DNA of 64,000 nucleotides, taken from NCBI GenBank assembly GCA_051875715.1, contig JBJEHD010000095.1, positions 26,354 to 90,353 on the forward strand, in the 5' to 3' direction. The number at the start of each line of letters is the position of its first letter. The first letter of the stretch is position 1. This document shows, piece after piece, positions 7,597 through 16,393 of the stretch. The DNA is from DYCT01 sp051875715 (GTDB taxonomy: Bacteria > Bacteroidota > Bacteroidia > Bacteroidales > Bacteroidaceae). The translations under genes were made by a program, and so were the position numbers. Below the pieces are notes generated by a model that was given only the letters and a program-made list of their open reading frames with translations, was not told the origin of the DNA and did no database searches.

Positions 7597-8703
7597 ATGA
7601 AAAAACAGATGTGTTTGGCAGTCATGGTCAGTGTGGCGCTGGTGGGCTGCGTCAATGACGAGGTAATGGATCAGGCTGCTGCCTTGCAACAGCGTAAGGT
7701 GACGTTCAATGCGCCCGTGACGGCCGGCCTGACGAAGGTACAGACTGGCGAAATGCCGACTGCGTATGACACGAATGAGAGTTTTCGTGTGTATGCCTGG
7801 TATGAGAATCCGTTATTTGCCGGATGGAATGCCGGGACGGGCAAGTTGTTTATGAACAATGTGAAAGTAGAGTATGCCGCTGGTGATGTAGATACGGGAG
7901 TTGGAAGCGGTGCCTGGTTTCCCGGTACGGACTATTATTGGCCCAAGAACGGTACGCTGACCTTTGCGGCTTACTCGCCGGCTGATCTGAATACCTACTG
8001 CACAACCGTTGCATACGGCGAAACAGGGCTGTCAATTTCCGGATTTGGCGTGCCGACGATTACTGCCAATCAGTTCGACTTGCTGTTCAGCAAGCGTACC
8101 TACGACCAGACGACCAGTGTGAACGCGGACAACGCTCATTACGATGGTGTCAACATTGTATTCCAACACGCTCTGTCTTCTTTCAAGTTTACGGCAAAGA
8201 CGAAAGAAGACTATGGAACCCAAACGACCATCAAGTTGAAGAATATTTCCATCTATGGGGTAGCCTGGCAGGCCGACTTTGCGGAGGGCATCTCTGACAA
8301 TACATCTACGACCTATTCGGCTACACCGAAGTGGGAAAATTATAGTACAACGTTGGTGGACGAAGGCGCTCCGTATGTGGTGTATAATAACACAACGGAT
8401 GGGGGCTTAACGCTGAGTACGACGGCAGCGAGTGCGCAGAACGATGGTGTCATCTTGTTGCCGCAGGAGTTCACAACCGATAATCAGGCTATCTTGAAGA
8501 TTGAGTATTCGATGCAGACCGGCGGAGCAGTCAATCCTGTCATCGACCTGGTGCAGACGGCCGACTTGAGGTCGTTCTTCAGTGGCAAGTGGGAGATAGG
8601 CAAACGCTACACGTTCAACCTCATCTTCTCGTTGGAGAAGATTTACTTCGCACCACAAGTAGAGGAGTGGACGGGTGTACCGGGCTCGGATGTGAATCTG
8701 TAA
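7597..8703 (+). CDS. Fimbrillin-family pilus subunit lipoprotein
   Basis: 368 residues with a lipoprotein signal (VSVALVGC, Cys about residue 19). The mature part shows the fimbrillin pattern: an early VTFNAPV strand, FRVYAWYEN, the YYWPKNGTLTFAAYSP segment and HALSSFKFTAK, which correspond to conserved strands of FimA/Mfa1-like pilins. The C-terminus FNLIFSLEKIYFAPQVEEW is typical of the last strand. Type V pilins are exported as lipoproteins, trimmed at an Arg/Lys site and polymerised by strand exchange. The QQRKVTF segment near residue 33 is a possible trimming site. A 55-bp AT-rich gap separates it from DUF5119, and a hairpin follows it. Confidence 0.88.
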   Translation: MKKQMCLAVMVSVALVGCVNDEVMDQAAALQQRKVTFNAPVTAGLTKVQTGEMPTAYDTNESFRVYAWYENPLFAGWNAGTGKLFMNNVKVEYAAGDVDTGVGSGAWFPGTDYYWPKNGTLTFAAYSPADLNTYCTTVAYGETGLSISGFGVPTITANQFDLLFSKRTYDQTTSVNADNAHYDGVNIVFQHALSSFKFTAKTKEDYGTQTTIKLKNISIYGVAWQADFAEGISDNTSTTYSATPKWENYSTTLVDEGAPYVVYNNTTDGGLTLSTTAASAQNDGVILLPQEFTTDNQAILKIEYSMQTGGAVNPVIDLVQTADLRSFFSGKWEIGKRYTFNLIFSLEKIYFAPQVEEWTGVPGSDVNL

Positions 8704-8730
8704 CCATATCCATTGGATTGAGGTACTTTG

Positions 8731-8767
8731 GAGGCTGTGGCAAAACGTAGCATTTTGGTACAGCCTC
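8731..8767 (+). terminator. Hairpin between the two fimbrillin genes (possible attenuator)
   Basis: GAGGCTGT (8731-8738) pairs with ACAGCCTC (8760-8767). Inner pairing CAAAA/TTTTG gives a long stem with a mismatch and a 7-nt loop. No T run follows, so full termination is unlikely; a partial terminator or mRNA stabiliser for the major pilin message is plausible. The same stem family, with a T run, closes hemD at 37904-37944. Confidence 0.55.
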
Positions 8768-8790
8768 ACAATACGCGACCGAGAATGCCT

Positions 8791-10008
8791 ATGAGAGATA
8801 GCAATGGCTTTTGGATGGCGGCGACGCTGGCGGTGGGTGCCTGCCTGACGGCTTGTCGGGACAGCGCTGCTCCGCACGAAGCGGAGCAGCAGCCCATTCG
8901 TTGGTGCGTGGAGTCGGTGGATGGGATGCGAAGCACGCGGGCCTTGATGATTGAGGACGATGCCGGCCTGCAACGGGCCTGTACGCCGGCGGCGGAAGGT
9001 GGCGGGGGAGAGGCCATTGGCATCTGGGCCGATTACGACATCGAGCACGATGGCGTGCCCGTCACGGTGAAGAATGTGTTTGGCGATGTCCGGCTCATCT
9101 ATTATGCCAAGCCGGGAGGAAACCCATATCCCGGTTACGAGAAGTGGAACTACGAGTCTGAGGAACTGTATTGGGCCATGGGCGGTGTGTACACGTTTCG
9201 TGCCTACTATCCGCAGGAAGAGATGAGGAACTACATCGGCCAGAACTCGGATGCCACGCATTTCGTGGTGGACTACAACACCTCGTTGCTGCAGCGCGAC
9301 CTTTTGTTGGCTTACAATCGCGTCGATACGCGTCAGGTCGAACAGACCCAACAGCCGGTAGCCCTGCGCTTCCGCCATGCCATGTCGGCGTTGTGCTTCA
9401 AGTGCCGCTTTGCCTCCGAAGCGGGCGGAAGTACCTATCTGGATGAGGACGAACTGACCTCCTGCTGGCTGGAGAACACCCGGCCCGATTTCACCAACAT
9501 CGGCTTGATGGTGTTTGGACATGACGACTTGCATTATGCCGACACCATTCGGTGGATCGAGAGTTTCCAACCTCCTGCGGGCGACAAGATGTACTATTGG
9601 GCACATGCCTCGGGCATCCCGTTCGGCAACCGGCTGGAAGGTACCGGCGTGGTCGCGACCGAGGCGTTGGCCTATCAGGACGAGGCACAGACCACCAACG
9701 GAAAACTGTTCGCACGCAACGACGGTTGGATACTGGTCGTCCCGCAGCAGTCGGACGGAACGGTGCAGTTCTGCTTTACGACGAAGCGGGGAGGCGATGC
9801 GGTGTATCGGGTCACCCTGCCCCGCTTCACGGGCACGAACGCCCGGAGGGAGGTGTGGCAGGAGGGGCAGGACCGAACGGGTTTCGAAACCTTTCTGTCC
9901 GGCTACCGCTACGCCTATACGGTGGTCATCTCCAAGTCCGACCTGACGGTCGAGTTGGGCATCACTCCCTGGGAGGAGTTGCACTCGGCCTACGATATCA
10001 CCTTTTGA
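8791..10008 (+). CDS. Second fimbrillin-family subunit lipoprotein
   Basis: 405 residues from ATG 8791 (ATG 8785 adds two residues; the frame runs further left but over the hairpin). The lipobox is LTAC about residue 21. Visible fimbrillin landmarks are VYTFRAYYPQEEM, RHAMSALCFKCRF and a terminal GYRYAYTVVISK strand followed by LGITPWEE, the usual ending of Mfa1/FimA-like subunits. It lies between the first fimbrillin and two large minor-subunit genes, so it could be a second major pilin or a stalk/tip adaptor. The gap to the next gene is 38 bp. Confidence 0.85.
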   Translation: MRDSNGFWMAATLAVGACLTACRDSAAPHEAEQQPIRWCVESVDGMRSTRALMIEDDAGLQRACTPAAEGGGGEAIGIWADYDIEHDGVPVTVKNVFGDVRLIYYAKPGGNPYPGYEKWNYESEELYWAMGGVYTFRAYYPQEEMRNYIGQNSDATHFVVDYNTSLLQRDLLLAYNRVDTRQVEQTQQPVALRFRHAMSALCFKCRFASEAGGSTYLDEDELTSCWLENTRPDFTNIGLMVFGHDDLHYADTIRWIESFQPPAGDKMYYWAHASGIPFGNRLEGTGVVATEALAYQDEAQTTNGKLFARNDGWILVVPQQSDGTVQFCFTTKRGGDAVYRVTLPRFTGTNARREVWQEGQDRTGFETFLSGYRYAYTVVISKSDLTVELGITPWEELHSAYDITF

Positions 10009-10046
10009 TAACCTACTAACCTGATTTTAACCTATAGACCTAACCG

Positions 10047-11882
10047 ATGGTAAAAAACCTCTTGTCTGTTTCTATTCGATGGCTGTTGCTGGCGGGCTGG
10101 CTGGGAAGTTCGTCCGCCTGCAGCCACGAAGAACCTTTCCCGTCGGGTGCGGCCGACGAGCCGGCTTCGTTGTCCTTGACGTTCGCAGTGCCCCGTTCAG
10201 GCATCGCGGCGGATACGCGGGGCTTGTCGGACCTCGACGAGAATCTCGCCACGTGGACACCTTGGGAGTTGGCGGTGGACGGCCGCAGTTTCTTTCGCGT
10301 GATGGTGATGCTGATTCGGGCCTCAGACTCCCGTCTGGTGGCCTATCGGGATTTGTATTACGGCAGTGGCGACATCAATGCGGAGAATGGTTTCTTGGCG
10401 GCTGGCGGAACGGTCAGCCAGGAGATGCATTACGGTGACAAGGTTCAGGTGACGTTCTCGTACGATGCGCCGGTGCATGGCGATAGCGACACCAGCATCG
10501 AACGTCTGTCCCGAGGATCCTATTGGCTGATGGCCGTGGCCAACTACTCGGACTTCACGCCTCCGGGCGACAGCGAACATACCTACGCCGGGCTCAAGGA
10601 TGGAACGGTGGCCCTCACGGATGTGCTGGAATCCATCAAATCGGACTTTGCCAATCACCTTACCGACGGTTGTGACTTTGCTTCCGGCAGTACGGCCTAC
10701 ACGGCCTTTCAGGCATTCAAGGTGCACGCCGGTGCAGGGAATGTCTGTCCGCAGGAACCGCAGCCGCTCACGCTGGTGCAGCGCATCGACTTGCAGCCGG
10801 GCATGAACACGGTTTCAGCGGAGATGAAGCGGCTCTACGCCCGCTTGCGGGTGGAGTTGATCAACAATAGCGGTTCCCAGTACCTGACGGTGAGAGCCTT
10901 CTCGTTCTGCGATTCCATTGGGAAGGACATGACCTATTTGTTCGACAATCCGGCCAAACCGGAGGCCAAGTACGGCATCGGGGCATACGGGGCGCCGGAC
11001 GTGCAGTCCGGCAATGCCTTTACGAAATTGGGCACGGTACCCTTTGGCCTGTCGCCGGGCGAGAAACGACTGCTCTTCGACGGCTATGTGCTGGAGAGTC
11101 GGGTGTCGAACCCCTATACCTACCGACTGAATGTGGCCTATGCGGATGCCGGCGGGTACAACCTGTACCAACTGGATGAGACACCGCTCACGACGGTGGC
11201 CGAGGTGAATGCCGATTATACGGCCCGGCTGGCGGCAGGGGAGGATGTCTGCTACGTGATGCAGAACCAGAACAAACAGTATCGCTTCCTGCAGAACGGG
11301 TCGACGCAGGTTTCCTCGGGAACGGCGGCGGAGTCGCTGGCCGAGGTCAAGAAGGCAGTGGAACAGTACCGGGCCGGCGAGGCGTATGGCTGGAAACTCA
11401 TTCGGAGAGGAAATAGCCGCAACAGCCAATACTACATCGCTACCGTCGGACAGACACCTTACTATATGGGCAACCCGGTACAGGACGGCAACGTGCCCCT
11501 GACGACGGGACAAAGCGTATATTTTACGTTGCAGAGCGGCCAGAACGGGGGCAACATCTGTATGAAGTCCAGCGCGTCGTCCAACTACATCAACGTGTAT
11601 GGCGGCGAGCAGGACCGGGTGGCCGGCTGGTACGAGACCGATGCCGGCTCGCAATTCTGGTTCTATCCTTTGACAGTGCGGCAGGGCGTGCCGGAGTTCG
11701 ACAAGGAGGTGACGGTCGAAACGTTCGACCTCGACAAGGCGTATGTGAGGCCGCTGACCGAGATTGGACGCAACCACCTCGTGCGAGTGTACGTGTCGGT
11801 GAGTTATAACCCTGAGACGCAGGATTTCGAATACAAGGTGCTTCCCTGGGAGGAGAAGACGGGAGATATTGACTTTAACTGA
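10047..11882 (+). CDS. Pilus minor subunit-like lipoprotein with an inserted beta-trefoil-like segment
   Basis: 611 residues; signal peptide with Cys in SSSACSHEE (about residue 25). The first ~340 residues look like a fimbrial minor subunit (FFRVMVMLIRASD, then QRIDLQPGMN and YARLRVELINNS strands). Residues ~400-545 differ from ordinary fimbrillins: repeated units CYVMQNQNKQYRFLQ, YGWKLIRRGNSRNSQYYIA and GSQFWFYPLTV recall ricin-B/beta-trefoil carbohydrate-binding repeats. The end (VRVYVSVSYNPETQDFEYKV, then PWEE) returns to the fimbrial last-strand pattern. It probably acts near the pilus tip. The trefoil reading is by eye only. The next gene starts 7 nt after the stop. Confidence 0.7.
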   Translation: MVKNLLSVSIRWLLLAGWLGSSSACSHEEPFPSGAADEPASLSLTFAVPRSGIAADTRGLSDLDENLATWTPWELAVDGRSFFRVMVMLIRASDSRLVAYRDLYYGSGDINAENGFLAAGGTVSQEMHYGDKVQVTFSYDAPVHGDSDTSIERLSRGSYWLMAVANYSDFTPPGDSEHTYAGLKDGTVALTDVLESIKSDFANHLTDGCDFASGSTAYTAFQAFKVHAGAGNVCPQEPQPLTLVQRIDLQPGMNTVSAEMKRLYARLRVELINNSGSQYLTVRAFSFCDSIGKDMTYLFDNPAKPEAKYGIGAYGAPDVQSGNAFTKLGTVPFGLSPGEKRLLFDGYVLESRVSNPYTYRLNVAYADAGGYNLYQLDETPLTTVAEVNADYTARLAAGEDVCYVMQNQNKQYRFLQNGSTQVSSGTAAESLAEVKKAVEQYRAGEAYGWKLIRRGNSRNSQYYIATVGQTPYYMGNPVQDGNVPLTTGQSVYFTLQSGQNGGNICMKSSASSNYINVYGGEQDRVAGWYETDAGSQFWFYPLTVRQGVPEFDKEVTVETFDLDKAYVRPLTEIGRNHLVRVYVSVSYNPETQDFEYKVLPWEEKTGDIDFN

Positions 11883-11889
11883 GCAGAAG

Positions 11890-14800
11890 ATGAGAAGGTG
11901 GATATTGCTTTTTTGCGTGTGCCTGTCGGGCTGGTTGGTCGGATGCCTGACGGCTTGCACCGACGAGGTGGAAGTTATGCGGTCCGGCCGGGTCGTCGGC
12001 GATGACGTATGGGCCGTGGTGCCCTTTGGTTGTGCCGGCGGCGGCGAGGTGACGGTCACCACGCGAGCCTCGTTGGGCGTGGAGCCCGAGTCGCGTGTGC
12101 ACAACCTGTTTGTCTATGTCTTCGTGGCGGGTCGTCGGGTGTATGGCCATTATTTCGACAGCGAGTCCTTGTTGGCCGACGAGGGGCTGGTACGGAAGTC
12201 GGACTCCAACTGCTGGTTTGTGCAGAACATGGCCGACGAGGCGGATGCGGTCGGTAATCCCACCCGGGGAGTGATTCGCATCAAGGCTCCGCAGTGTGTG
12301 GGTGCCACGCTCTATCTGGTGGCGAACGTGGATGCCGACATGATCAGTGTCTCGCCGGAGAAACTCTACACCGTCGTGACGGAGGAGGAACTGCTGGGCA
12401 TTACGGCCGCGATGAACCAAATCACGATGTCGCGCAACGGACTCTTCCCAATGGTGGCCAAGGTGGAAAACGTCACGCTGCCGGCCGACGGAAACCTGAC
12501 GACGGCGGGCGGAAACGTCACGGCCTGGCTGCAGCGGCTGGATGCCAAGGTCAAGGTTCGGGTACGGGTGGCCAAAGGATATAAGGCGCAGAACGACCCG
12601 GACGATGTGCTGGCCGGAGGAGGCACACAGCGGCTGGAATCCTTCGAACCGGAATCGTGGCAGGTGATGAACGTGCCGCGCGGCTGCCGACTGGTGGAGC
12701 AGGTGACAGACAGCGAGGAGGCCGGTTACTTCCACTCCGCTGCCCTCACGTTCGAGGAGCGTGAGACGGAGGATTTCACCTACGTGGATGCAGCCGGACA
12801 GGAACAACTCGTGACGGACGGCGAGGTGAACATTTTCTCGTTCTACATGATGGAGAACCGCGAGACACAGCGGCGGAAGGCCGATGTGGGCGGCGACTAC
12901 CACCTGCGCGACAGCCGACTCAAGAAGGCCGACGGCACTTACGACACATTGGCCGGCCTGTGGCGGTATGCGCCGGAGCAGGGAACCTATTTGGTCATCA
13001 AGGGCAAGATACGCATGGATGTGGACATCAGCAGCGAGGCCAAAGCGCAGGTGCTGGAGGCGGATGTGGTCTATTACGTCCATCTGGGCGACTTCGCGAC
13101 CGACCGCGACAACTACGACATCTGTCGGAACACGTCCTATACGTACACCATCACCATCAAGGGGGTGAACCGCATCGAACTGGAGGTGCGCACCTCGGAG
13201 GGCGGAGACCCGGCGAACGTGCAGGAAAAGGAGTCGGGGGCCACGGGCGAGGTCTACCTGGCCAAGGAGTGCATCTACACGTTCGATGCGCACTACGGCC
13301 AGCGTGTGTTCTGCTTCGATGCCGCATACATCGACCCCAATAACGTGACGTGGTACGTACGCACCCCCTTCGGACGCGAGGGCGTGCCCGACAAGGTGGG
13401 CGACACCGAGATTCCCTCGGGCTTCGACTACAAGTGGGTGCACTTCCTGGTCAACCCCGTCGACGAGGAGACGCAGACGTATTCCACGAAGAACCAGTGG
13501 TACCCGGGCGACAACAGTCCGCGCCTGATGGACGTGGTAGGCTTCGTGAGTTACATCAAGGAACAGGCACGCCTGCTGCAGGCCGGACGGGCGAACGATT
13601 TTCGCGAGGAGGAAGATCCGGTGTGGAAGGCGAAGTTCCCCGACAGCCCGAACCTGTATCGGCGCAAACGAATTTATGCCACCGTCTACGTGGACGAGTT
13701 CTACTACGAGAAACATCCGCTGAGTGGCGAGAGCGACCCGGACCTTTGGAAGAAGTTTGTCAACCAGCCCGACCGCCTCATGCACCTTTTGTGCGACAAC
13801 TACAAGAGTCTGGACCAGGCCAGTTCGGCTACGGGCAGTGTCATCACCATCCGCCAGCATGCCATCCAGACACCCTATACCCTGCTGAAAGACGGATTGC
13901 ACACAGCGTGGGGGTGCGAGAGCATGGACGAGACGGAGGAGAAGCACTTCTGGTTCTACAACACGTCGGAAACGGCCGACATCGGACCAGGCACGCAGCC
14001 TGACCTCAAGAATACTTCGGTGGAGAACGGACTCTACAACACGGCCTGCCTGTGGGGCGTGGTGACGGACGGGACGAACTACGAGTCGGTACGCTGGGAC
14101 TGTTTCCTCGACTATGAGCGGGAGAACGACTATGACGACCCCTACGGCGGTGGCACCTACTTCTTGCGCGGGCCCTACTCCGTCATGCGCTACTCGGCGT
14201 TGATGCGCAACCGCGACAACAACGGCAACGGGAGGATAGACCCGGAGGAGATACGCTGGTACACGGCTTCGATTGACCAACTTTACGGTATGTACATGGG
14301 CGGCGAGGGGCTCTCGGCTAAATCGCAACTCTACAACCGCGAATGGGCATCCCAAACGGGGACGTATGCGTCGGGTCCGTATGCGGGCTTCGACCGGTGG
14401 CGCCGGCACGTGGTGAGCAGTACGCAGAGCGACACGGGCGGCGACTATGCCTATTATCCTGTCATGTTGTGGGCGGAGGAAGGCATCTCTGTCAGTGCCT
14501 ATTCTCTCGACAAGGCGTATGACAAGCGGGCGGCCCTTGCGTCAGTTTGCGTGCGCAACTTGGGCTATGTGCACGGACGTGCGGAGGCTGAGCAGTCGAC
14601 GGCCGACGTGCTGAACCTGGGCTACTATCCCGACTTGCTGATAGGGGTCGAACGTCCGTTGGACGAGTCAGACCCGGCAGGGGTCTACCGCTTCGACCTC
14701 TCGAACATCAATACCCACTCGTTGCGCTTCTTCACTTCCCACGAACTGGAGCCTACCGACGAGTTCTCCGAGATGGCACGCCTGTCGTCCGGCTTCGAGA

Positions 14801-15099
14801 CGGGGCCGATGGTCGACCTGGGCTACACCTATCTGGTCGGCTTGCGCAGTACGCTCCTGGCGGGACAGTCGCCTTGCCCGACGGGCTATCGGGTGCCCAA
14901 CGTACGCGAGGGTGCGCTGATGTACCTGTTCTGCAAGACGGCAGGCTGGTGGAACGACCAATGGACACTCGTGGGCACGAGTTACTTCAACAGCGGGAAG
15001 GACACCAGCAACCAGGGCAGTTGGCAGATGAACCATGCCAACGCGACCATCGGCCGGCAGGGGGTGACTACGGTTCGGTGTGTGCGGGATGTTCCGTGA
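11890..15099 (+). CDS. DUF4906 pilus tip protein (large lipoprotein)
   Basis: 1069 residues from ATG 11890; a TTG at 11869 would overlap the previous gene and is less likely. The signal peptide ends near GCLTACTDE, giving a lipobox Cys. The N-terminal half has the fimbrial HNLFVYVFVAGRRVYGHYF segment and beta-rich repeats. The C-terminal third matches DUF4906 proteins by its landmarks: an EF-hand-like loop DNNGNGRIDPEE (residues 776-787) followed by IRWYTASIDQLYGMYMG, and a final GYRVPNVRE and TTVRCVRD section. Such proteins sit last in type V pilus operons and are proposed tip adhesins. The operon ends here, and a separate promoter follows for the protease gene. Confidence 0.85.
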   Translation: MRRWILLFCVCLSGWLVGCLTACTDEVEVMRSGRVVGDDVWAVVPFGCAGGGEVTVTTRASLGVEPESRVHNLFVYVFVAGRRVYGHYFDSESLLADEGLVRKSDSNCWFVQNMADEADAVGNPTRGVIRIKAPQCVGATLYLVANVDADMISVSPEKLYTVVTEEELLGITAAMNQITMSRNGLFPMVAKVENVTLPADGNLTTAGGNVTAWLQRLDAKVKVRVRVAKGYKAQNDPDDVLAGGGTQRLESFEPESWQVMNVPRGCRLVEQVTDSEEAGYFHSAALTFEERETEDFTYVDAAGQEQLVTDGEVNIFSFYMMENRETQRRKADVGGDYHLRDSRLKKADGTYDTLAGLWRYAPEQGTYLVIKGKIRMDVDISSEAKAQVLEADVVYYVHLGDFATDRDNYDICRNTSYTYTITIKGVNRIELEVRTSEGGDPANVQEKESGATGEVYLAKECIYTFDAHYGQRVFCFDAAYIDPNNVTWYVRTPFGREGVPDKVGDTEIPSGFDYKWVHFLVNPVDEETQTYSTKNQWYPGDNSPRLMDVVGFVSYIKEQARLLQAGRANDFREEEDPVWKAKFPDSPNLYRRKRIYATVYVDEFYYEKHPLSGESDPDLWKKFVNQPDRLMHLLCDNYKSLDQASSATGSVITIRQHAIQTPYTLLKDGLHTAWGCESMDETEEKHFWFYNTSETADIGPGTQPDLKNTSVENGLYNTACLWGVVTDGTNYESVRWDCFLDYERENDYDDPYGGGTYFLRGPYSVMRYSALMRNRDNNGNGRIDPEEIRWYTASIDQLYGMYMGGEGLSAKSQLYNREWASQTGTYASGPYAGFDRWRRHVVSSTQSDTGGDYAYYPVMLWAEEGISVSAYSLDKAYDKRAALASVCVRNLGYVHGRAEAEQSTADVLNLGYYPDLLIGVERPLDESDPAGVYRFDLSNINTHSLRFFTSHELEPTDEFSEMARLSSGFETGPMVDLGYTYLVGLRSTLLAGQSPCPTGYRVPNVREGALMYLFCKTAGWWNDQWTLVGTSYFNSGKDTSNQGSWQMNHANATIGRQGVTTVRCVRDVP

Positions 15100-15121
15100 C
15101 CACAGGGAAAGGAAATTTTAC

Positions 15122-15129
15122 TACCTTTG
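15122..15129 (+). promoter_or_regulatory. -7 promoter box for the M16 protease gene
   Basis: TACCTTTG is an exact match to TAnnTTTG, 26 bp before the ATG at 15155 and just after the pilus operon. Confidence 0.7.
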
Positions 15130-15154
15130 CCCCCGAAAGAAACCGAACCGCATC

Positions 15155-16378
15155 ATGAACGACTGTCAAATGGCAACCCTCTCCAACGGGTTGCGTATCA
15201 TACAAATCCCTTCGGCCTCTTCGGTGGTGTACAGCGGCTTTGCCGTCGATGCCGGCACACGCGACGAGCGCGACAACGAGCAGGGCATGGCTCATTTCGT
15301 GGAGCATATCCTGTTTAAGGGGACTCGCAAGCGTCGGGCTTGGCACATCCTGAACCGGATGGAGAACGTCGGGGGCGACCTCAATGCGTTTACGAACAAG
15401 GAAGAGACGGTGGTCTATGCCGCCTATCTGCCCGAGCATTTGCCGCGTGCGGTCGAGCTGTTGTCCGACATCGTGCTGCATTCCACCTTCCCACAACGTG
15501 AGATTGACCGCGAGGTGGAGGTCATCCTCGACGAGATACAGTCATACGAGGACACGCCTTCGGAACTGATTTTCGACGACTTCGAGGACCTCCTTTTCCG
15601 GGGCCATGCCTTGGGGCGCAACATCTTGGGGCTGCCCGAACAGTTGAAGGGCTTCCGCACCGACGATGCCCTGCGCTTCGTGCGCCGTTATTATCATCCG
15701 TCGAACATGGTGTTCTTTGTGAAAGGCCCGGTCGATTTCCGCCGGACGGTCCGTCTGGTCGAGAAGTATGCGGGCGAGGTGGTGCCCGTTGCCGGGAGGG
15801 AGGAGCGTACGCCGCTTCCGCCGTACCATCCCGCTCGGCTCACTGTCCGGAAGGACACGCATCAGGCTCATGTCATGCTGGGCTGCCGGGCCTATCCGGC
15901 CTGCAGCGACAAGCGTACGGGACTTTATTTGCTCAACAATTTGCTGGGCGGCCCGGGCATGAACAGCCGGCTCAACGTGGCGTTGCGCGAGCGTCGCGGT
16001 TTGGTCTATACGGTCGAGTCGAACCTCACCTCGTACACCGACACGGGGGTGTTCAGCATCTACTTCGGCACCGACCCCGACGATGTGGACACCTGCCTTC
16101 GCCTGACGCGCAAGGAACTGAAGCGGCTGCGCGACGTGCGCCTCACCACCGCCCAGTTGGCAGCGGCCAAGAAACAGTTGATTGGCCAGATTGGCGTGGC
16201 GGCGGACAATTTCGAGAACGAGGCCCTAGGGGTGGGGAAGATGTTCCTCCACTATCGGCGTTTCGAGGCGCAGGAGTCCTTGTTCCGCCGCATCGAGGCA
16301 CTCACCTCGTCGCAGTTGCTGGAGATAGCCAACGAACTGCTGGCCGACGAGCATCTGTCCGAACTGGTTTATTGCTGA
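15155..16378 (+). CDS. M16-family zinc metallopeptidase
   Basis: 407 residues, the usual length of single-chain bacterial processing-peptidase-like M16 proteins. The inverted zinc motif HxxEH is present as HFVEH (residues ~48-52), with the downstream NAFTNKEET stretch that carries the third ligand region. The second half has the inactive-domain landmarks GGPGMNSRLN and RRGLVYTVES. There is no signal peptide, so it is probably cytoplasmic or membrane associated. ATG 15155 is preferred over upstream in-frame starts because it follows the -7 box and begins directly at homology. Substrate unknown; oligopeptide turnover is a reasonable guess. Confidence 0.9.
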   Translation: MNDCQMATLSNGLRIIQIPSASSVVYSGFAVDAGTRDERDNEQGMAHFVEHILFKGTRKRRAWHILNRMENVGGDLNAFTNKEETVVYAAYLPEHLPRAVELLSDIVLHSTFPQREIDREVEVILDEIQSYEDTPSELIFDDFEDLLFRGHALGRNILGLPEQLKGFRTDDALRFVRRYYHPSNMVFFVKGPVDFRRTVRLVEKYAGEVVPVAGREERTPLPPYHPARLTVRKDTHQAHVMLGCRAYPACSDKRTGLYLLNNLLGGPGMNSRLNVALRERRGLVYTVESNLTSYTDTGVFSIYFGTDPDDVDTCLRLTRKELKRLRDVRLTTAQLAAAKKQLIGQIGVAADNFENEALGVGKMFLHYRRFEAQESLFRRIEALTSSQLLEIANELLADEHLSELVYC

Positions 16379-16393
16379 TTCCCGTCCTCTTTC

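Noticed and set aside
13350..14409. Alternative frames inside the large DUF4906 gene
   Set aside because: Arg/Pro/Gly-rich shadows without domains.
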